Shown: positions 26,132-34,492 of the stretch, piece by piece
Layout: each line of letters opens with the position of its first letter
Numbering within the stretch: position 1 is the first letter of the stretch
Assembly (NCBI GenBank): GCA_030695565.1
Contig: JAUYRZ010000083.1
Span: 1 to 64,000 of the forward strand
Direction: 5' to 3'
Origin: Archangium sp.
Lineage (GTDB): Bacteria; Myxococcota; Myxococcia; Myxococcales; Myxococcaceae
DNA: 64,000 bases
Position numbers and translations under genes: made by a program
The notes under the pieces: generated by a model
Told to the model about the DNA's origin: nothing
Database searches by the model: none
Seen by the model: the letters and a program-made list of their open reading frames with translations, nothing else

Positions 26132-26911
26132 ATGTGGCTTTCCCTGGTGGTGCTGACGGCCCTCTCGGCCGCGGACAAACCGAAGCTCGCGGTGCTCGAC
26201 GTTCAACCCGTGGGCGTGGAGGCGGACCAGGCCGTCGCCCTCGGTGAGGCCATCACCCAGCAGCTGAGCCGGCGTGGCTTCTTCGAGGTGATCAGCTCGA
26301 GCGACATCCGCACGCTGCTCGGCGCTGAACGCCAACGGCAGCTGCTCGGTTGTGGCGACACCAACTGCACCGCTGAATTGTCGGGAGCCCTCGGCGCCCG
26401 CTTCATCTTGCAGAGCACGCTCACCCGGCTGGGTGACTCGTTGCAGCTCTCGTTGCAGATGCTCGACTCGAACAAGGCGCAGACCGTGGCGCGCAGCGTT
26501 CGCCTCGCCAGCAACGTGAAGCAGCTGGCCGAGGTGTTGCCCTGGGCGCTCGCGGAGGCCACCGCCACGCCCATGCCTCCTTCGCCCAGCAAGGCGCTCC
26601 CGTGGACGTTGATTGGCGTCGGCGCCGCGGCCTTCGCGGGCGGGGGCGTGGTGGCCATCGACGGCTTCAGCCGTGAGCGCGCGCTGCGAGCCGAACTCGA
26701 TCCCACCACCGGCCTGTTCAAGACGCGCGCGGTGTACGTCGAGGAGATCGAGGTCATCGCGCGCAACAAGGCGATCGGCCTCTCCCTCCTGGCGGGCGGT
26801 GCGGCGCTCATCGGCCTGGGCGTGATCCTCTTCCCCAAAGAACCCGGCGGCGCCTCACTCGCGCTCCTGCCCACCGGCAACGGCGCCATGTTGGCGGGAG
26901 GTTTCCCGTGA
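26132..26911 (+). CDS. Hypothetical envelope protein with TolB_N/CsgG-like domain
   Basis: 259 aa. A short signal sequence (MWLSLVVLTALSAA) is followed by 'KPKLAVLDVQPVGVE', 'GEAITQQLSRRGFFEVISSSDIRTLLG' and 'LGARFILQSTLTRLGDSLQLSLQMLD'. This is the alpha/beta pattern of TolB-N/CsgG-like domains found in many myxobacterial lipoproteins. 'GCGDTNCTAEL' with two Cys is also common in that group. Two hydrophobic segments follow near residues 152-172 and 208-230, so it is membrane-anchored. The stop overlaps the start of the next gene by 4 nt, so the two are translationally coupled. Confidence 0.75.
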   Translation: MWLSLVVLTALSAADKPKLAVLDVQPVGVEADQAVALGEAITQQLSRRGFFEVISSSDIRTLLGAERQRQLLGCGDTNCTAELSGALGARFILQSTLTRLGDSLQLSLQMLDSNKAQTVARSVRLASNVKQLAEVLPWALAEATATPMPPSPSKALPWTLIGVGAAAFAGGGVVAIDGFSRERALRAELDPTTGLFKTRAVYVEEIEVIARNKAIGLSLLAGGAALIGLGVILFPKEPGGASLALLPTGNGAMLAGGFP

Positions 26912-29517
26912 AGCGCCTGCTCGTGCTGTGCAGTTGTCTTTCGCTGCTGGCCTGCCGAGCCATCACCCTTGAAGACTTCGATCGCCCGTACGCCTGCGAT
27001 CACGGTGGCGCAGACGGAGGCCCGCAGTGCTCCAACGGCTGGTCGTGCGGCTTCGATGATCGCTGCTTCGATCGCATCACCGACGGAGGCCAGCTCGTCG
27101 GCACCTGGCGCTGCACCATCGACGATCACTGCCCCGATGGGTGGCAGTGTGGGCAGGAGGTCGAGTCGCAACGGTTCTGCCAACAACGCGGCGTGGGCGC
27201 CGCTTCGCCCTGCACGGATGACGAGGGTTGCGAGGCCGCCTGGCGCTGCAGCGCGAACGGCCGCTGCTTCGATCCCGCTGACGTCACGGGCGGCACCGAA
27301 CGCGGCTGCACGCTCGACGCGCAGTGCCCCAACGCGTTTCGCTGCGGAGAGAGGGTCGACGGTCGACAAAACTGTCTCGCGCTCGGCGTGGCCGCGCAGT
27401 CGCCGTGCAACACGGATCGAGGTTGCGAAGCCGCGTACCGCTGCGACACTTTCGCGCACCACTGCGTCGAGGTGAGCGACGTCATCGCCACCGGTAACAC
27501 CTCGAGCCTTTCGGCCCTCGAGCTGAACCCGCGCGTACACGAGCCAGCGCCGCTCGCCTTCGCGATGACCCGCCTCACCTTCGTGCCCACCGGTTTCGCG
27601 GGTGGCGTGCGCGATGGCCAGGGCGTGATGTTCGCCAGTGCGTTGGCCGACGGCGGCCTGAGGGTGACCACGCAGCTGCGTGACGAAATCTCGTCGCAGG
27701 TGCTCTTCGAGCGGGTCTACCCGTTGCCCGGTGCGGTGACCGCACTCACCGATCTCGCGGTCACCTCTGAGGGGCCGGCCGTGCGCTTTGCCGATGGCGG
27801 TGCTTCACGGCTGTCGATCACAGACGGAGGCGGGTGGCGGCCGCTGCCCGGCCCGGTGGACTTCTTGCGTCAGCGCGATCCCTTCGATCAACAGGCCAGC
27901 ATGGGTACGGGCCTGGTGAGCGTGAGTGGCCCGCTCATCAGCGTCGACGGCTTCGATGCGGGCCTCGTGTTTCCCTTCAGGGTGCGCGAGGTGGTGGCGG
28001 CGCGCGACGCCATCTACGGGCTGACCGAGACCGGCTTCTACAAGACCGGCGACGCAGGGCTGGTGCCGCTGACCGTCGGCCCCGGCATCTCGCTCATCAA
28101 CCTCAGCGCGCCTTCACGCGGGGTCACCGCCGGGTATTTCGGTGACCCTCCAGGCCCCGGGCCCTTGTTCGGGCTCTCCGCCGAGGTGCGCCGGCCCAAC
28201 GGCAGCTTCGGCATGATGAACGTCGTCGAGGCGGGGCAGGGCTGGGAGAGCCCGCCGCTCTATTCCGCGTGCCCCGACGGCGGCAGCCCGCTGCAGGTGA
28301 GCTTCGATGCAGACGAAGACGACCAGGGGCGCCCCCTGCTCATCTCGCGGTGCGCCACCGACACCGGCTCGAGCTTCCCCGTGCAGATCAGAGCGCGCAG
28401 CGTGACTGACTATCGCGGGCTCATCGAAGATCAGACGCCGTTTCGCACGGGCCTCGTCACGCAACGAAGTGCGCCGTTCGTGCGCGCGCACGCGGGAGCC
28501 GACGGAAGGGTGTGGCACGCGATCGATCCTGATCAGCGCTCGCGCCTGGGGCGGATCCCGCTGCGGCCGGTGCTGCTCGATCGGCAACCGGACACGATGA
28601 TCAGCTTCGACGACGGGCCTTCGGCCGGTATCCGGGTGTTCTGCCAGGCCGGCGGTGAAATCTTCACCTCTGATCCGACTGGTGGCTTCGTCTCGCAGAT
28701 GTCGCCCGGGTCGGTTCGTTTGATTTCGATCATCCCCGACAAGAACTGGATCGTGGCCAGCGCAGGCCTGCTCGCGACCGAGAGTGGTTCGCCCCGGTTG
28801 ATCGCCACCGTGCCGGGCACCACCTTCACGGCGCCTGCCACCGGGGTCACTGCGCAGGTGCAGCTCGGCACGCAGCTGCGCGACGTGGTGCTGGTCGCTT
28901 CGGGTGACACCGTCTGGTTCGCCGACGTCACCGACGCGCAGTCAGGCCCTTTCGCGCAGCCGGCCGTGTTCTCGCGGGTGTTGGTGCCCGTGCCCGGCGT
29001 GGCGTTGCGCTCGTTGACCCTGGTGCCGCCTCGCACCGGTCTCCTCGAGGGCTTCCTCACCACCAGCAGCGCCAACTTCCGCATCGACACGCTTGACCTG
29101 GTGCGCTGGTCGCTCACCCCGGTGGCCACGCCGCCCGAGCTGCTCTCGCTGCCGCTGGAGGTCTGGGCCGAGCCAGACGCGGGCCAGGGGCGAACCGGTT
29201 TTGGAGACGGCCGCATCTGGTCGTTGCCCATCATGGTGCCGCTCACCTCGGCGCTGGTCGCGCGCGATGGCGGGGCGCTGGCGGCCAGCGACTTCGGCCG
29301 CAAGTGTGGCGACCTCTTCGCAGCCACCGCCGAGGGTCTCTTCCGCGCTGAAGCCGTCGCCGATGGTGGGTTGCCGGGCTGGGTGAAGGTCAATCTGCCG
29401 GTGAACCTCGACTCCACCGAGTCGGTGCGGCTCTACGAGACCCGCGACGTCGCCGACCGGCTCTTCATCGGTACCAAGACGGGGCAGATCGTCGAGCTCA
29501 CCTCCACCTGCCGGTGA
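26908..29517 (+). CDS. Large Cys-rich lipoprotein with propeller-like body
   Basis: 869 aa, starting with GTG inside the previous stop (GTGA). Signal 'MKRLLVLCSCLSLLAC' marks a lipoprotein. Residues ~30-190 hold Cys-rich modules of the form CxxGWxCGxxxxC and two tandem ~65-residue units starting 'CTIDDHCPDGWQCG' and 'CTLDAQCPNAFRCG', each ending in 'GCEAAxRC'. The rest (~200-869) is rich in short beta strands with 'ADGG' turns and resembles a propeller that reports values. Predicted to be on the outer membrane or cell surface. No enzyme motif. Codon use is normal for the window. Confidence 0.75.
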   Translation: MKRLLVLCSCLSLLACRAITLEDFDRPYACDHGGADGGPQCSNGWSCGFDDRCFDRITDGGQLVGTWRCTIDDHCPDGWQCGQEVESQRFCQQRGVGAASPCTDDEGCEAAWRCSANGRCFDPADVTGGTERGCTLDAQCPNAFRCGERVDGRQNCLALGVAAQSPCNTDRGCEAAYRCDTFAHHCVEVSDVIATGNTSSLSALELNPRVHEPAPLAFAMTRLTFVPTGFAGGVRDGQGVMFASALADGGLRVTTQLRDEISSQVLFERVYPLPGAVTALTDLAVTSEGPAVRFADGGASRLSITDGGGWRPLPGPVDFLRQRDPFDQQASMGTGLVSVSGPLISVDGFDAGLVFPFRVREVVAARDAIYGLTETGFYKTGDAGLVPLTVGPGISLINLSAPSRGVTAGYFGDPPGPGPLFGLSAEVRRPNGSFGMMNVVEAGQGWESPPLYSACPDGGSPLQVSFDADEDDQGRPLLISRCATDTGSSFPVQIRARSVTDYRGLIEDQTPFRTGLVTQRSAPFVRAHAGADGRVWHAIDPDQRSRLGRIPLRPVLLDRQPDTMISFDDGPSAGIRVFCQAGGEIFTSDPTGGFVSQMSPGSVRLISIIPDKNWIVASAGLLATESGSPRLIATVPGTTFTAPATGVTAQVQLGTQLRDVVLVASGDTVWFADVTDAQSGPFAQPAVFSRVLVPVPGVALRSLTLVPPRTGLLEGFLTTSSANFRIDTLDLVRWSLTPVATPPELLSLPLEVWAEPDAGQGRTGFGDGRIWSLPIMVPLTSALVARDGGALAASDFGRKCGDLFAATAEGLFRAEAVADGGLPGWVKVNLPVNLDSTESVRLYETRDVADRLFIGTKTGQIVELTSTCR

Positions 29518-29541
29518 TCCTCAAGTAGAAGGCGCTCCGCC

Positions 29542-30126
29542 ATGCGCCTCTCGCTGCTGACCCTGTCCGTCGCCCTGTTCGCTTGTGGTCCCACGCCGGT
29601 GGTGCCCGACGCGGGCAGCCCGCTCGGTTGCCGCGACACCGCGAAGACGCCCGCCAACCTGATCGAGAACGGCGCCTTCGAGTGCGACACCTCGCCGCCC
29701 GAGTGGAGCGCGGTCTACGGCACCTTCGAGACCGTCAGCACGGGCCGCTCGGGCCGGGCCGGGCAGATCACCGTCAACCCGGCCGGCGGCCGCTTCGCCT
29801 ACAGCAAGGACTTTGCCGTCGATGCGGGCAATAAGACCTTCTGCTTCAGCGCATACCTCAAGGGCACGGCGCCCTTCATGCGCATGCGGGTGCTCCGGGT
29901 CATGAGCGGCAGCGTGCAAGAGGTGGCTTTCTCCGAGCAGGTCTTTTCTGACTTCAGAAAGATCCCCACGCTCAAGGTCACCAACGACAACGCCCCGAAA
30001 CTTCAGCTGGTCTTCGAAGCGCAGACCAACCGGAGCGATGGCATGAACGCCATGCCCGGCCAAACCCTGCTGATCGACGACGTCGACGTTTGGGAGAGCG
30101 CGGCCAACTGCAGTGAGACGCGCTGA
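29542..30126 (+). CDS. Lipoprotein with carbohydrate-binding-like beta-sandwich
   Basis: 194 aa. A lipobox signal (LSVALFACGP) is followed by a 'PDAGS' linker typical of myxobacterial lipoproteins. 'NLIENGAFECDTSPPEWSA' is the classic opening of CBM4/9-type and related galactose-binding-like domains, and 'LLIDDVDVWE' is the usual last strand. It might bind a sugar polymer on the cell surface. No catalytic domain. It follows the large lipoprotein by 24 nt and may share its transcript. Confidence 0.75.
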   Translation: MRLSLLTLSVALFACGPTPVVPDAGSPLGCRDTAKTPANLIENGAFECDTSPPEWSAVYGTFETVSTGRSGRAGQITVNPAGGRFAYSKDFAVDAGNKTFCFSAYLKGTAPFMRMRVLRVMSGSVQEVAFSEQVFSDFRKIPTLKVTNDNAPKLQLVFEAQTNRSDGMNAMPGQTLLIDDVDVWESAANCSETR

Positions 30127-30129
30127 AGG

Positions 30130-30149
30130 CCCTGCGACTGCGCTCAGGG
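30130..30149. repeat. Short palindromic repeat, CGACTGCGCTC family, copy 1
   Basis: CCCTG-CGACTGCGCT-CAGGG, directly after a stop codon. The inner 'CGACTGCGCTC' is shared with copies at 57399 and, with one change, 46625. Translated on the minus strand it gives the familiar spurious peptide 'PERSRRA', a sign of this repeat class. Confidence 0.6.
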
Positions 30150-30267
30150 TAGGCATCAGATTGGCTTCCCCAACCCCCTGCAATTCCCTTGGAACCCTCG
30201 GGGTGCTGTGACAGATGACGAGCTGATCGGACGCAGATCTTGGCGCGCGTCGTTGGAGTCACATCGC

Positions 30268-30912
30268 ATGCACCGAATGAAGAAGTCTCACGCTGCTGCC
30301 CTCGGCTTGATGCTGCTCGTCGCGTCGAGCTGCAAACCCGCTGGCGCGAAGAAGACGTTGCCGGGTCACGAGCTCTACGCAGCGTGCAAGTCGTGCCACG
30401 GCGCGCAGGGGTACGGGCAGCAGAACATCGCCGCCCCCGCCATCGCGGGGTTGCCGGTCTGGTATGTCGAGGCGCAGCTGGTCAAGTACCGGTCGGGCAT
30501 TCGCGGCGCGCACCCTGACGACTACGAGGGCCTGCGCATGCGCCCCATGTCGCAGCAGATGATGGACACCGGCGAGGTGAAGGCGGTCGCTGCGTACGTC
30601 GCGGCGATGCCCCCGATGAAGCAGCCCTCCACGCTCCAGGGCGGCGACGCCACCGCGGGCAGCGGCGCCTACGCGGTGTGCACCGCGTGCCACGGCCCCG
30701 ACGGCAAGGGCAACCAGGCGCTCAACGCGCCGCCCATCGCCGGCCAGCACGACTGGTACCTGGTCAGCCAGCTCAAGAAGTTCAAGTCGGGCATCCGCGG
30801 CACGCACCCCAAAGACATCACCGGCGCTCAGATGCGCCCGATGTCGATGACGTTGGCGGATGAGCAGGCGATGAAGAACGTCGTGGCCCACATCTCTACC
30901 TTGGCGAAGTGA
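30268..30912 (+). CDS. Diheme cytochrome c (c4-like) lipoprotein
   Basis: 214 aa from the ATG at 30268, which has TTGGAG about 9 nt upstream. Lipobox 'LLVASSC'. Two class I cytochrome c domains carry 'CKSCH' near residue 38 and 'CTACH' near 137. Each is followed by conserved 'RPMSQQMMD' and 'RPMSMTLAD', whose Met is the likely sixth heme ligand. The two halves are homologous, as in cytochrome c4. First gene of the respiratory block, so it is a likely electron carrier between alternative complex III and the oxidase, anchored on the periplasmic face. Confidence 0.88.
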   Translation: MHRMKKSHAAALGLMLLVASSCKPAGAKKTLPGHELYAACKSCHGAQGYGQQNIAAPAIAGLPVWYVEAQLVKYRSGIRGAHPDDYEGLRMRPMSQQMMDTGEVKAVAAYVAAMPPMKQPSTLQGGDATAGSGAYAVCTACHGPDGKGNQALNAPPIAGQHDWYLVSQLKKFKSGIRGTHPKDITGAQMRPMSMTLADEQAMKNVVAHISTLAK

Positions 30913-30923
30913 GGCGGAACTTT

Positions 30924-31031
30924 ATGGCCGATGAAACGAACCCCGAAGCCCTGTCGACGATCATCTTCCTCCTCACCGCGGGGGGCGCGATTGCCTTCGC
31001 AGCGGTGGTCGCCTTCTTCGTCCTGAGCTGA
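30924..31031 (+). CDS. 35-aa single-span membrane peptide in the oxidase operon
   Basis: Too short for the ORF track. ATG at 30924 is preceded by 'GAGGCGGAAC', and TGA at 31029-31031 is 4 nt before coxB. The peptide is a short polar start (MADETNPEAL) and one hydrophobic span ('FLLTAGGAIAFAAVVAFFVLS'). Small subunits of this kind (CcoQ, CtaE-like peptides) occur in other oxidase operons. Position, start signal and spacing support translation; no family is recognised. Confidence 0.6.
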   Translation: MADETNPEALSTIIFLLTAGGAIAFAAVVAFFVLS

Positions 31032-31035
31032 AATC

Positions 31036-31749
31036 ATGATCAGCAAATACGTCCCCTCCGTTTCGAGCTTCTCCAACGACATCGACAGCCTGATCTGGCT
31101 CGTCACCGTCATCGTCGGCTTCTGGTTCTTCCTGGCCGAGGGCGTGCTGCTCTATTTGATCATTCGCTACACCGCGCAAGACGGCGTGAAGGCGAAGTAC
31201 ATCGCCGGCGAAGACCCCAAGGAGAAGCGCTGGGTCGCGTGGCCGCACTACCTGACGCTCGGCTTCGACGTGTGGATCATCGTCGCCGCCATTCAGGTCT
31301 GGCAGAACGTGAAGCAGACCATGCCCCAGGCCGACGAGACGGTGCGGGTCATCGCGCAGCAGTGGGCGTGGACCTTCGTGCACCCGGGCGCTGACGGCAA
31401 GCTCGACACCAGCGACGACATTCGCCTGGTCGACGAGCTCCACGTCGAGAAGGGCAAGACGTACCACTTCGAGCTGAACAGCCGCGACGTGCTGCACAGC
31501 TTCTCGGTGCCCGTCTTCCGCCTGAAGCAGGACATCATTCCCGGCCGCACCATTCGCGGCTGGTTCAAGGCCACCCAGACCGGCCACTACGACATTCAGT
31601 GCACGGAGATCTGCGGCATCGGTCATGCCCTCATGCCCGCGCGCATCATCATCGAGACCACGGAAGACCACGCAGCCTGGGTGATGTCGAAGACCCCGGC
31701 TTCGGCGTCGCTGACCGTGCCGTCGACGCAGGTTGGAGGAATGCCATGA
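31036..31749 (+). CDS. coxB: Cytochrome c oxidase subunit II
   Basis: 237 aa. Two N-terminal membrane helices (residues ~18-45 and 70-95) and a periplasmic cupredoxin domain. CuA ligands are all present: His in 'DVLHSFSVP' and the block 'CTEICGIGHALM' (CxExCxxxHxxM). The aromatic electron-entry patch is 'QQWAWTF'. There is no fused cytochrome c domain, so electrons must come from a separate cytochrome, probably the diheme protein upstream or ActE. It overlaps coxA by 4 nt (ATGA). Confidence 0.95.
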   Translation: MISKYVPSVSSFSNDIDSLIWLVTVIVGFWFFLAEGVLLYLIIRYTAQDGVKAKYIAGEDPKEKRWVAWPHYLTLGFDVWIIVAAIQVWQNVKQTMPQADETVRVIAQQWAWTFVHPGADGKLDTSDDIRLVDELHVEKGKTYHFELNSRDVLHSFSVPVFRLKQDIIPGRTIRGWFKATQTGHYDIQCTEICGIGHALMPARIIIETTEDHAAWVMSKTPASASLTVPSTQVGGMP

Positions 31750-33485
31750 GCAGCACCGCAACGGCCACGAAGCACGAGGACCACGGCCACGACTCTCACG
31801 GGCACGGGCCCGATGCGCACGCGCACCACCCCGAGCAGAACTTCTTCATGAAGTACCTGTGGTCGACCGACCACAAGATCATCGGCATGCAGTACCTGTT
31901 CACCGGCATGTTCATGGCGCTCATCGGTGGTTTCACCGTGTACGCCTTCCGCATGCAGCAGGCCTTTCCGGGCATGTCGATCCCCGGCTACGGCCGCGTG
32001 ACGGCCACCGATTACAACGCGCTCGTCACCACGCACGGCTCGGTGATGATCTTCTGGGTGGCCATGCCCGTGTTGATCGCGGCGCTGGGGAACTACCTCA
32101 TTCCCCTGATGATCGGCTGCGACGACATGGTGTTCCCGCGGCTCAACCGCTTGAGCTACCAGATCTTCCTCGTCAGCGTGATCGTGCTCATCGCCTCGTT
32201 CTTCGTCGAAGGCGGTGCCTTCGGTGGCGCGTGGACGAGCTACCCCCCGCTGTCGGCCAAGGCCCAGTACAACCTGACGCCGTTGGGGGCGCCGATGTGG
32301 CTGTTCGCCGTCGCGCTCGAGTTCGCCGCCTTCCTCATGGGCGGCATCAACTTCGTCACCACGGTGATGAACAGCCGCGCGCCGGGCATGAAGATGTTCG
32401 ACGTGCCCATCGTGGTCTGGTCGATCATCATCGCGTCGATCCTCTTCATGGCCTCGGTCGGTCCGTTGATCGCAGGCGCCGTGATGATGCTGTTCGATCA
32501 GACCCTGGGGACCGCGTTCTTCGACCCCAACAAGGGCGGAGACCCGGTGCTCTGGCAGCACCTCTTCTGGTTCTTCGGTCACCCTGAAGTGTACGTGGTG
32601 ATGTTGCCGGCGATGGGCATCGTGGCCGAGGTGATCGCCACCTTCAGCCGCAAGAAGCTCTTCGCCTACAAGACGGTGCTCTACACGATGATCGGCACCG
32701 GAGCGCTCTCGTTCTTCGTCTGGGCGCACCACCAGTTCATCGCCGGCATCGACCCGCGCATGGCGAACATCTTCAGCGTCACCACGCTGCTGATCTCGAT
32801 CCCCGTCGCCGAGATGCTCTTCGTCTACATCGCCACGCTGTACGGCGGCTCGATTCGCCTCACCACGCCGATGCTCTGGGCGCTGGCGTTCATCGGCGAG
32901 TTCCTGCTCGGCGGCGTGACCGGCATCTTCCTGGGCTCATCGGGCGCCGACATCTACTTCCACGACACGTACTTCGTGCTGGCGCACTTCCACTACACGT
33001 TCTTCCCGATCGCCTTCATCGCGGTGTTCGCGGCGATGACCTACTGGTTCCCCAAGATGTTCGGCCGGTACATGAACGAGGCGTGGGGCAAGGTGCACTT
33101 CTGGGGCACCATCGTGTCCTTCAACTTCATCTTCATTCCGCTCTTCCTGCTCGGCGCGCGCGGCGATCACCGCCGCATCTTCGACTACACGCACTTCCCC
33201 GACCTGATGAAGCCGGGCATGCAGGATCTGCGAATCTTGGCGACGCTCTCGCTGGTGGTGCTCCTGTCGTTCCAGGTCATCTTCCTGGTGAACTTCTTCC
33301 TGAGCATGGTGAAGGGCGAGAAGGCCCCCGCCAACCCGTGGAAGTCGAACACCCTGGAGTGGGTCGCGCCGTCGCCCCCGCCCCACGGCAACTTCCCCGA
33401 GGGTCTGCCCACTGTGCACCGTGGGCCGTACGAATACAGCCACCCCGATCGCCAGGATGACTACTGGCCGCAGAACGCGAGCTGA
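31746..33485 (+). CDS. coxA: Cytochrome c oxidase subunit I (heme-copper oxidase, A family)
   Basis: 579 aa from the ATG at 31746, overlapping coxB; the longer track ORF is an artefact. A His-rich start (HGHDSHGHGPDAHAHH) precedes twelve membrane helices. Heme and CuB ligands are present: 'TTHGSVMIFW', 'FFGHPEVYVVMLP' (His-Tyr pair and D-channel Glu), 'WAHHQF' and 'HDTYFVLAHFHY'. D-channel residues 'DDMVFPRLN' are conserved. The helix that normally carries the K-channel lysine reads 'IPVAEMLFVYIATLYGG', with Met at the Lys position and Glu one residue before. It reduces O2 to water and pumps protons; K-pathway function is discussed in the findings. Confidence 0.95.
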   Translation: MSSTATATKHEDHGHDSHGHGPDAHAHHPEQNFFMKYLWSTDHKIIGMQYLFTGMFMALIGGFTVYAFRMQQAFPGMSIPGYGRVTATDYNALVTTHGSVMIFWVAMPVLIAALGNYLIPLMIGCDDMVFPRLNRLSYQIFLVSVIVLIASFFVEGGAFGGAWTSYPPLSAKAQYNLTPLGAPMWLFAVALEFAAFLMGGINFVTTVMNSRAPGMKMFDVPIVVWSIIIASILFMASVGPLIAGAVMMLFDQTLGTAFFDPNKGGDPVLWQHLFWFFGHPEVYVVMLPAMGIVAEVIATFSRKKLFAYKTVLYTMIGTGALSFFVWAHHQFIAGIDPRMANIFSVTTLLISIPVAEMLFVYIATLYGGSIRLTTPMLWALAFIGEFLLGGVTGIFLGSSGADIYFHDTYFVLAHFHYTFFPIAFIAVFAAMTYWFPKMFGRYMNEAWGKVHFWGTIVSFNFIFIPLFLLGARGDHRRIFDYTHFPDLMKPGMQDLRILATLSLVVLLSFQVIFLVNFFLSMVKGEKAPANPWKSNTLEWVAPSPPPHGNFPEGLPTVHRGPYEYSHPDRQDDYWPQNAS

Positions 33486-33490
33486 CCGCC

Positions 33491-34072
33491 ATGAGCTCTT
33501 TCCCCAGACCCATCGCGACGACCCGAAGTGTCACCGGCATCTCCACGGGCAAGCTGGCCGTGTGGTGGCTGATCGCTTCTGAAATCGTCATCTTCGGCGG
33601 CGTGCTCGGCAGCTACCTGATGCACCGCATCGGGCACCCGGAGTGGGCCAGCCAGGCCGCGCACACCAACACCGTGTTCGGCGCGGTGAACACCTTCGTG
33701 CTGCTGACCTCGTCGCTGTTCGCCGTGATGGCGCACCAGGCGGCGGATCAGAAAGACGGCAAAAAAGCCGCGAAGTTTCTCTACCTGACCACGCTGGGCG
33801 CGGTGATCTTCTTGATCATCAAGTCGGTGGAGTGGACCGGCGAAATTCAGCACGGGTTCACCATCACCTCGCACACCTTCTGGTCGTTCTATTACACGGC
33901 CGCCGGCATCCACGGCGTGCACGTGATCGTCGGCGCCATCATCATGCTGGTGATCGCCAACGACGCGCGCAAGGGCATCGACCTGCAGCGCGTCGAGGCG
34001 GTGGGCCTGTACTGGCACTTCGTCGACATCGTGTGGATCTTCCTCTTCCCGCTTCTCTACATCGCCAAGTGA
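33491..34072 (+). CDS. coxC: Cytochrome c oxidase subunit III
   Basis: 193 aa, about five membrane helices as in short bacterial subunit III proteins. 'LIASEIVIFGGVLGSYL', 'IKSVEWTGEI', 'YYTAAGIHGVHVIVGAI' and 'YWHFVDIVWIFLFPLLYI' are family signatures, including the conserved Glu and the His of the lipid-lined cleft. It stabilises subunit I and supports proton uptake. It starts 5 nt after coxA. Confidence 0.93.
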   Translation: MSSFPRPIATTRSVTGISTGKLAVWWLIASEIVIFGGVLGSYLMHRIGHPEWASQAAHTNTVFGAVNTFVLLTSSLFAVMAHQAADQKDGKKAAKFLYLTTLGAVIFLIIKSVEWTGEIQHGFTITSHTFWSFYYTAAGIHGVHVIVGAIIMLVIANDARKGIDLQRVEAVGLYWHFVDIVWIFLFPLLYIAK

Positions 34073-34081
34073 GCCGCCAAC

Positions 34082-34492
34082 ATGTCCGCTGACGCCACGA
34101 CTCCTCATGACGCTGCGCACGGCGGCGGTCACACCACGCACCACTACCCCTACGTGAAGATCTGGGGCGTGCTGCTGGTGCTGCTCGCGCTGTCGGTCAT
34201 CGGCCCCATGCTGGGCCACCCGATCGTCACGCTGCTGACGGCCTTCGGCATCGCCTTTGTAAAGGCGTTCATCGTCATCAAGTACTTCATGCACCTGACG
34301 GTGGAGAAGAAGTACATCGGCTTCCTCCTCCTGGTGATGATCGCGTTCATGCTCGTCTTCGTCGGCGGCGTCTCGCCCGACGTGATGAAGCACGAAGGCC
34401 AGCGCTGGGTGAACACCGCGGCGCAAGACGTGGTCACCAAGGGCCTGGCGGCTGACAAGGCCGCTGAAGGTCACGAGGGCAAGCACGAGTGA
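34082..34492 (+). CDS. Cytochrome c oxidase subunit IV (prokaryotic type)
   Basis: 136 aa with a His-rich N-terminus, three membrane spans (residues ~27-45, 50-72 and 83-100) and a charged C-terminal tail. 'YVKIWGVLLVLLALSVIGP' and 'FVKAFIVIKYFMHL' match the COX4-pro/CyoD-like family. Small accessory subunit. Its TGA touches the ATG of the next gene (34492). Confidence 0.88.
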   Translation: MSADATTPHDAAHGGGHTTHHYPYVKIWGVLLVLLALSVIGPMLGHPIVTLLTAFGIAFVKAFIVIKYFMHLTVEKKYIGFLLLVMIAFMLVFVGGVSPDVMKHEGQRWVNTAAQDVVTKGLAADKAAEGHEGKHE

